Shown piece after piece: positions 52,521 to 56,385 of a stretch of DNA of 56,385 bases. The stretch covers positions 1 to 56,385 of the forward strand of contig PUXX01000026.1 in NCBI GenBank assembly GCA_009659895.1, written 5' to 3'. The position numbers and the translations under genes are program-made. The notes beneath the pieces were generated by a model. The model did no database searches and was not told the DNA's origin. It was given only the letters and a program-made list of their open reading frames with translations. Source of the DNA: Campylobacterota bacterium (GTDB taxonomy: Bacteria > Campylobacterota > Campylobacteria > Campylobacterales > Nitratiruptoraceae). The first letter of the stretch is position 1. Each line of letters starts with the position of its first letter.

Positions 52521-52954
52521 TATTTATCCTTTTCTTCTTTTTTGGGCCACATCGAGAGCGCTTCGTCGTTGTCCATATGCTCTGGAAACATCAAAAGGGA
52601 TTTTGGATTGGTAGGACAGACCTCCACGCAGATACCGCAGCCCTTGCAGTGTTCGTATATAACGCCGATCATCTTCTTATCACGACTCAAAATAGACATA
52701 TCAGGACAAAAAACCCAGCAAAACTGACAGTCGATACAAAGATCTCTGTTGTAGACCGGCTTCTCCACACGCCAATCCCCCACCTGCCACTCATGAGAGT
52801 TGGTAGGGGCATAAGGGCGCTCCTCCATAGGCACCTCAGCCACATCCTCCACAGGCTCCGTAAAAGAAAACAGAGCGGCGCCTGGGATGAGCTCATCCCA
52901 TCCCAAATCCTTGATTTCGTTGATATCTTTTATCTCTTTGAGATCTCTTGCCAT
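52520..52954 (-). CDS. porD: pyruvate:ferredoxin/flavodoxin oxidoreductase, delta (ferredoxin) subunit
   Basis: It is 144 residues with two [4Fe-4S] motifs, CIDCQFCWVFCPD (about 74-86) and CKGCGICVEVCP (about 104-115), which carry electrons from the active site. The N-terminal about 60 residues (ELIPGAALFSF) are of the PorD type. I start at ATG 52954 after AAAGGA; a GTG at 52957 is an alternative. It is between porC and porA. Confidence 0.93.
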   Translation of the reverse strand: MARDLKEIKDINEIKDLGWDELIPGAALFSFTEPVEDVAEVPMEERPYAPTNSHEWQVGDWRVEKPVYNRDLCIDCQFCWVFCPDMSILSRDKKMIGVIYEHCKGCGICVEVCPTNPKSLLMFPEHMDNDEALSMWPKKEEKDK

Positions 52955-52965
52955 CACTCTATCCT

Positions 52966-53523
52966 TTATTTGACTTCGTTGTACGCGCGCTCGATCGCAG
53001 CCATATTGGCGTCGATGATCTTTTGCGGGAATTTGGAGAGGACCTTTTTCATCGCCTCCTTAAAGTAATCAAGATCAAACATCCCGCTCACCTTCATGAG
53101 CGCACCCAGCATTGGCGTGTTGGGAATGGCCCGTCCGATGGTATCGAGTGAGATCTGCATACAATCGACCACATAGACCTCTTTACCCTCTAGCTTTGGC
53201 TGGGCTTTGATGAGCTCCTCTTTGCTAAGGTGCGTGGTGATGATATATTTGGTATCTTCTTTTTCATTGGCGGTGATATCTGCGGTATAGGTTAGTCCCG
53301 GGTCGATGACCAAAACATAATCGGGCCTCATGAACTTCTCATGGTTGAGGATGGGCTTTTCGTCCACTCTGTTGTACGCCGTCATCGCAGCCCCCCTCTT
53401 CGCCGATCCATAAAAAGCGAAAGCCTGGACATATTTTCCGGTGTTGGCCACTACGTCTGCCAGACCTTTCGCTCCCGTTACGGCCCCTTGTCCGGCCCGG
53501 CTGTGCCATCTGATTTCAAGCAT
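52966..53523 (-). CDS. porC: pyruvate:ferredoxin/flavodoxin oxidoreductase, gamma subunit
   Basis: It is 185 residues. The family start is MLEIRWHSRAGQGAVTGAKGLADV, shown here in part as WHSRAGQGAVTGAK (about 6-19), then AFYGSAKRGAAMTAY and NTPMLGALMKVSG. It is first of the por operon; TACAAT at 53559-53554 on the minus strand may be its -10 box. The whole set probably supplies pyruvate from acetyl-CoA and CO2 in a reverse TCA type metabolism, or oxidises pyruvate; direction is inference. Confidence 0.93.
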   Translation of the reverse strand: MLEIRWHSRAGQGAVTGAKGLADVVANTGKYVQAFAFYGSAKRGAAMTAYNRVDEKPILNHEKFMRPDYVLVIDPGLTYTADITANEKEDTKYIITTHLSKEELIKAQPKLEGKEVYVVDCMQISLDTIGRAIPNTPMLGALMKVSGMFDLDYFKEAMKKVLSKFPQKIIDANMAAIERAYNEVK

Positions 53524-53620
53524 AACTCTCCCCTTGTGCTAATTTGATACTAAATTGTAATCAACTCCATCTTAAATGAATATTAGAAACGTTTATCGCA
53601 ACAATAAGATAAAGGCACTA

Positions 53621-54268
53621 TTAATGATGGTAACCTTTCAGACGCTTCACAAATCTCACCGCCAATAGAGGATCTGCGAAGAGGTGATCAAAGCAGCGAT
53701 CAAGCTCTTTTTTGCCATATCCACACCTCACACCCAAGCCACAGACATCAGCATCTTTGGCCGCTAGAGCATCTAGACAGGTATCTCCTATCATAAAGGC
53801 CTCTTGTGGAGGGATCCCCAAGTGACGCAAAGCTTTGAGGATCGGCTCTGGGTGTGGCTTGGGATGGTGTACATCCTCTGGACCTATGAGCACATCAAAA
53901 TAGTCCATGAGCCCTAGATGCTCCATGAGCTCTTTTGAATATTTGCCAGTTTTTGTGGTGACGATCCCCACTCTTCCAAGCCTACTGGCCTCCAAGACCG
54001 CCTCTTTGGCCTTTGGCAAGAGCTTGGTCTTGGCCTTGAAGATCTGACGATACCGCTCTTTGTAGCGCTCCACAAAAGGCATGGGATCAGAAGTGACTCC
54101 TAAATGCACAAACATAAAATCCAGCGGATGACCTATGAGAGCTAAAATCTTCTCTTTTGGGGGAGGCTCAAGACCAAAGGAAGAAAAAGCGTAGGCAAAT
54201 CCATCCAAAATCGCCTCGGTAGAGTCTATGAGAGTGCCGTCAAGATCGAAGAGTATCGCCACTCTCAT
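53621..54268 (-). CDS. HAD-family phosphatase, phosphoglycolate phosphatase-like
   Basis: It is 215 residues. Motif I DLDGTLIDS (about 8-16, nucleophile Asp8), cap domain (about 17-85), motif II VGIVTTKTGKYSKEL, and motif III-IV KPHPEPIL and MIGDTCLDALAAKDAD. The layout fits Gph/PgmB-type enzymes; substrate is not fixed by the sequence. I start at ATG 54268, which overlaps the preceding stop as ATGA; an ATG at 54280 adds four residues inside that gene. It is read with the substrate-binding protein gene. Confidence 0.88.
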   Translation of the reverse strand: MRVAILFDLDGTLIDSTEAILDGFAYAFSSFGLEPPPKEKILALIGHPLDFMFVHLGVTSDPMPFVERYKERYRQIFKAKTKLLPKAKEAVLEASRLGRVGIVTTKTGKYSKELMEHLGLMDYFDVLIGPEDVHHPKPHPEPILKALRHLGIPPQEAFMIGDTCLDALAAKDADVCGLGVRCGYGKKELDRCFDHLFADPLLAVRFVKRLKGYHH

Positions 54269-55761
54269 GGTTTGATCCATTCGATCTCGTTGTGCATGAC
54301 TCCTACGATAGATGGCTCGACATTTTTGATCGCTTTATTGACTGCGGTGATGGAGTTGGGGATGTACAAAAAAAGATAGGGGATATCCTGGACGATGAGG
54401 CGAAAGATCTTTTTATAAAGTCTTGCCAGCCTCTCATGATCGATAGTGGTCTCCGCTTCCTTGATGAGACGGTCGACCTCGGGGTTTTTGTAGCCAATGA
54501 AATTGAATCCTCCCGGTCTATCCCCCTCGCTATGCCAGATGGCATAGGCATCTGGCGTAAGGCCTAGCCCCCATCCTAGCAGTACCGTCTCAAAACGCCT
54601 TGGCATCACGACCGTATTCAAAAAGGCCTGCCACTCCATCGCCCGAATGCGCACTTTTACTCCGATTTGGGCTAATTGCTGCTGGATAATCTGAGCGGCG
54701 TAGAGTCTGGTGGTGTTGTTGGAGTTGGTAGCGATCTCAAACTCCAACGGATGCTCCTGATCATACCCAGCCTCCTTGAGAAGTCCTCGAGCCCTGGCCA
54801 GATCTCTTTTGGGCGCTTGTACGGTAGGATCGTAGGCGAAGGTGCCTGGCATAAAAGGCCCGGTACAGACGCTAGCGTGAGAGAAGAAGAGGATATCGAT
54901 GATCTCTTGACGATCGACGGCAAGATTGAGAGCCTCTCGTACTCTTCTATCTTGAAACTTGGGGTTTTTGAGATTGAATCCCAAATAGGTATATCCGTGA
55001 CTTGGCATCTCATAGATCTCATAAAAGGCTTTGAAATCCTCATCGATCTGGCGCTCTAGCTGCAAAGGGGTCAGGCTCCCTACATCGAGCTTTTTTTGTT
55101 TGAGCATCAAAAACTGGGTAGATGGATCGGGCAAGAAGTGGTAGACGATCTTTGGGATACGAGGTGGATGGAGAAAGTAGCGCTCGTTGGCAAAGAGCTC
55201 GATATCCTTTGAGACCTCGAACTTCTCAAGCTTGTAAGGGCCAGTGCCTACGGGGCGCTGATTGAATGAGCTTGTCATGATATTTTGCTCTTTTGAGAGT
55301 AGATGTCTAGGCACGATCCCCAACATCCAGGTCTGAAGAGCCTTGAAGTAGGGCCTTTTGTAGGTTATGATCAGATGGTGGGGGTCGATGATATCCACAT
55401 CTTGGACATAGCGAAACTCACTGGCATAGGGAGTGACGACCTTGGAAGAGGTGATGAGCTCAAAAGTGAACTTCACATCATCAGCCTCAAAGGGCTCCCC
55501 ATCATGCCAGGAGACGTTGTCTCTTAACTCTACCCAAAGCCTCCTCTCATCCAAAAAACGCCACTTTCGTGCCAGATCCCCCACGATCGTAGCATTGGCG
55601 TCATACTTGAAAAGGCCGTTGAAGATCCAGCCAGCGATCTCACCGCTAGCGCTATCGGTAGCGATAAGGGGATTGAGCTTGGACGGACTGGCCGAAATGG
55701 CTAGATGGAGCGTAGAAGCATAACTTAGTAGCGCCAAAAAGATCAACCAAAGTCCTCTCAT
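54265..55761 (-). CDS. peptide/nickel-type ABC transporter substrate-binding protein
   Basis: It is 498 residues, SBP_bac_5 (OppA/DppA) family: a signal peptide (about 1-15), LNPLIATDSASGEIAGWIFNGLF (in parts; about 29-51), WHDGEPFEADDVKFTFE (about 88-104), RPVGTGPYKLEKF (about 167-179), and VREALNLAVDRQEI (about 270-283). It binds peptides or a related ligand in the periplasm. No permease or ATPase genes are beside it, so the transporter partner lies elsewhere. GGAGGGT precedes the ATG. Confidence 0.9.
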   Translation of the reverse strand: MRGLWLIFLALLSYASTLHLAISASPSKLNPLIATDSASGEIAGWIFNGLFKYDANATIVGDLARKWRFLDERRLWVELRDNVSWHDGEPFEADDVKFTFELITSSKVVTPYASEFRYVQDVDIIDPHHLIITYKRPYFKALQTWMLGIVPRHLLSKEQNIMTSSFNQRPVGTGPYKLEKFEVSKDIELFANERYFLHPPRIPKIVYHFLPDPSTQFLMLKQKKLDVGSLTPLQLERQIDEDFKAFYEIYEMPSHGYTYLGFNLKNPKFQDRRVREALNLAVDRQEIIDILFFSHASVCTGPFMPGTFAYDPTVQAPKRDLARARGLLKEAGYDQEHPLEFEIATNSNNTTRLYAAQIIQQQLAQIGVKVRIRAMEWQAFLNTVVMPRRFETVLLGWGLGLTPDAYAIWHSEGDRPGGFNFIGYKNPEVDRLIKEAETTIDHERLARLYKKIFRLIVQDIPYLFLYIPNSITAVNKAIKNVEPSIVGVMHNEIEWIKP

Positions 55762-55834
55762 ATACCCTCCAGCTACTCTTTAACGTAATAATAACAATAA
55801 TTTGATAAACTTTTCATACAAAAGGGGATAGAGC

Positions 55835-56385
55835 GTGAAGATTTTACTCATTGAAGATGACAAACTCCTAGCCCAAAGCCTCAAAGAGTATTTGGAGGAG
55901 GAGGGATTTGACGTAGATATCGGCTACGATACCGAAGATGCCCTCAATCTCACCTTCGACAACGACTACGATCTCTATCTCTTTGATATCAATCTCAACG
56001 GCGAGAGTGGACTCAAGATCGTCCAGGAGCTCAAAGAGGCCGAGGATGAGACACCAGTGATCTTCATCACCGCCCTCACATCCTTGGACACCATAGCCCA
56101 GGCCTTTGAGCTGGGAGCGGTCGACTATATCAAAAAGCCCTTTCATCCTCAAGAGCTGGTCATTCGCATCAAATCCAAATTCTACGAACATGGAGACGAG
56201 GAGACGATCCGCTACAAAAATATCGAACTCAATCCCAAAAACTCCACTATCCGTATCGACGGTCACCACGAACCGATCGGAGACGTGCAGTTTAAGATCT
56301 TGCAGATGCTCATGGAAAGGCAAAACCAGGTGGTCACAAAAGAGGAGCTTCTCTCCATTATGCACAACCCCAGCGACGTGGCCTT
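55835..56385 (+). CDS. OmpR-family two-component response regulator, C-terminus cut off
   Basis: About 183 codons are present from GTG 55835, after AAAGGGGA. The receiver domain (about 1-115) has the acidic pocket Glu7, Asp8, Asp9, the phosphoacceptor Asp51 (LFDINLNGESG), a Thr/Ser site in FITALTS and Lys in DYIKKPF. A winged-helix DNA-binding domain begins near residue 130 (FKILQMLMERQNQVVTKEEL). The 73 bases upstream are AT-rich but show no clear promoter. Its sensor kinase is presumably just past the window. Confidence 0.92.
   Translation, partial: MKILLIEDDKLLAQSLKEYLEEEGFDVDIGYDTEDALNLTFDNDYDLYLFDINLNGESGLKIVQELKEAEDETPVIFITALTSLDTIAQAFELGAVDYIKKPFHPQELVIRIKSKFYEHGDEETIRYKNIELNPKNSTIRIDGHHEPIGDVQFKILQMLMERQNQVVTKEELLSIMHNPSDVA

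Noticed and set aside
55868-56365. 165-codon minus-strand frame opposite the response regulator
   Set aside because: The plus strand encodes a complete receiver domain with its active-site residues; the antisense frame is a by-product.
1-56385. CRISPR arrays, insertion sequences, phage genes and tRNA or rRNA genes
   Set aside because: No regularly spaced repeats, transposase motifs, integrase motifs or clover-leaf sequences were seen on reading; a dedicated tRNA scan would be needed to exclude a tRNA fully.

Overview
The window comes from the chromosome of a member of the Campylobacterota (former Epsilonproteobacteria). The evidence is gene content and order: purF next to dapB, a trxB/trxA/yraN/hom/aminotransferase/rlmB/rsmI/rpmE series, a rsmE/membrane protein/cytochrome lipoprotein/queD/queE/moaA series, a petABC bc1 operon whose third subunit is a diheme cytochrome, and a four-subunit porCDAB pyruvate oxidoreductase. 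From memory these series match Campylobacter jejuni gene order closely (roughly Cj0146c-Cj0161c). Base composition is near 50% GC, higher than Campylobacter or Helicobacter, so a free-living hydrogen/sulfur-oxidising relative is more likely; the genus is not determined. No tRNA, rRNA, CRISPR array, transposase or phage gene was seen, and no gap between genes exceeds 300 bases.

Layout. 1-4.6 kb: a cut-off aldehyde dehydrogenase on the minus strand, then ilvE, an SPFH membrane protein, hisIE and a secreted RNase T2 on the plus strand. 4.7-5.6 kb: a YfdX-family gene behind a perfect consensus promoter. 5.6-12.5 kb (minus): trxA, trxB-dapB-purF-radical SAM, and a formate dehydrogenase-like catalytic subunit followed by yraN. 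12.5-18.4 kb (minus): one compact operon from rpmE through two rRNA methyltransferases, two envelope proteins, an AlaC-type aminotransferase and homoserine dehydrogenase. 18.6-35.7 kb: a pilus / type II secretion-like island. Two prepilins lie on the plus strand. An almost gapless minus-strand operon carries a membrane protein, rsmE, a 1369-residue MshQ-like adhesin, four minor prepilins, PilM-PilN fusion, PilO-like, MshK-like, secretin, AAA ATPase, TPR protein, GspE and GspF, and ends in a 33-codon membrane ORF. 35.7-40.1 kb: moeA, and the moaA-queE-queD-cytochrome lipoprotein operon. 40.2-45.7 kb: mnmG, an unrecognised nucleotide-sugar-like protein and petABC. 45.7-46.8 kb: ribE and thpR. 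46.8-53.5 kb (minus): porCDAB, luxS, a small unknown gene, mnmD, an AMMECR1 protein and three small membrane proteins. 53.6 kb to the end: a HAD phosphatase, a peptide-type ABC substrate-binding protein and a cut-off OmpR-type response regulator.

How they fit together. The metabolic genes support autotrophic or mixotrophic growth: pyruvate:acceptor oxidoreductase, bc1 respiration and a formate dehydrogenase, with molybdenum-cofactor genes (moaA, moeA) nearby. Several genes act on RNA (rlmB, rsmI, rsmE, mnmG, mnmD, queD, queE). The pilus island resembles both the MSHA pilus and the Campylobacter cts DNA-uptake genes. Its large lectin-like adhesin and its translational coupling to rsmE are the most interesting features of the window.
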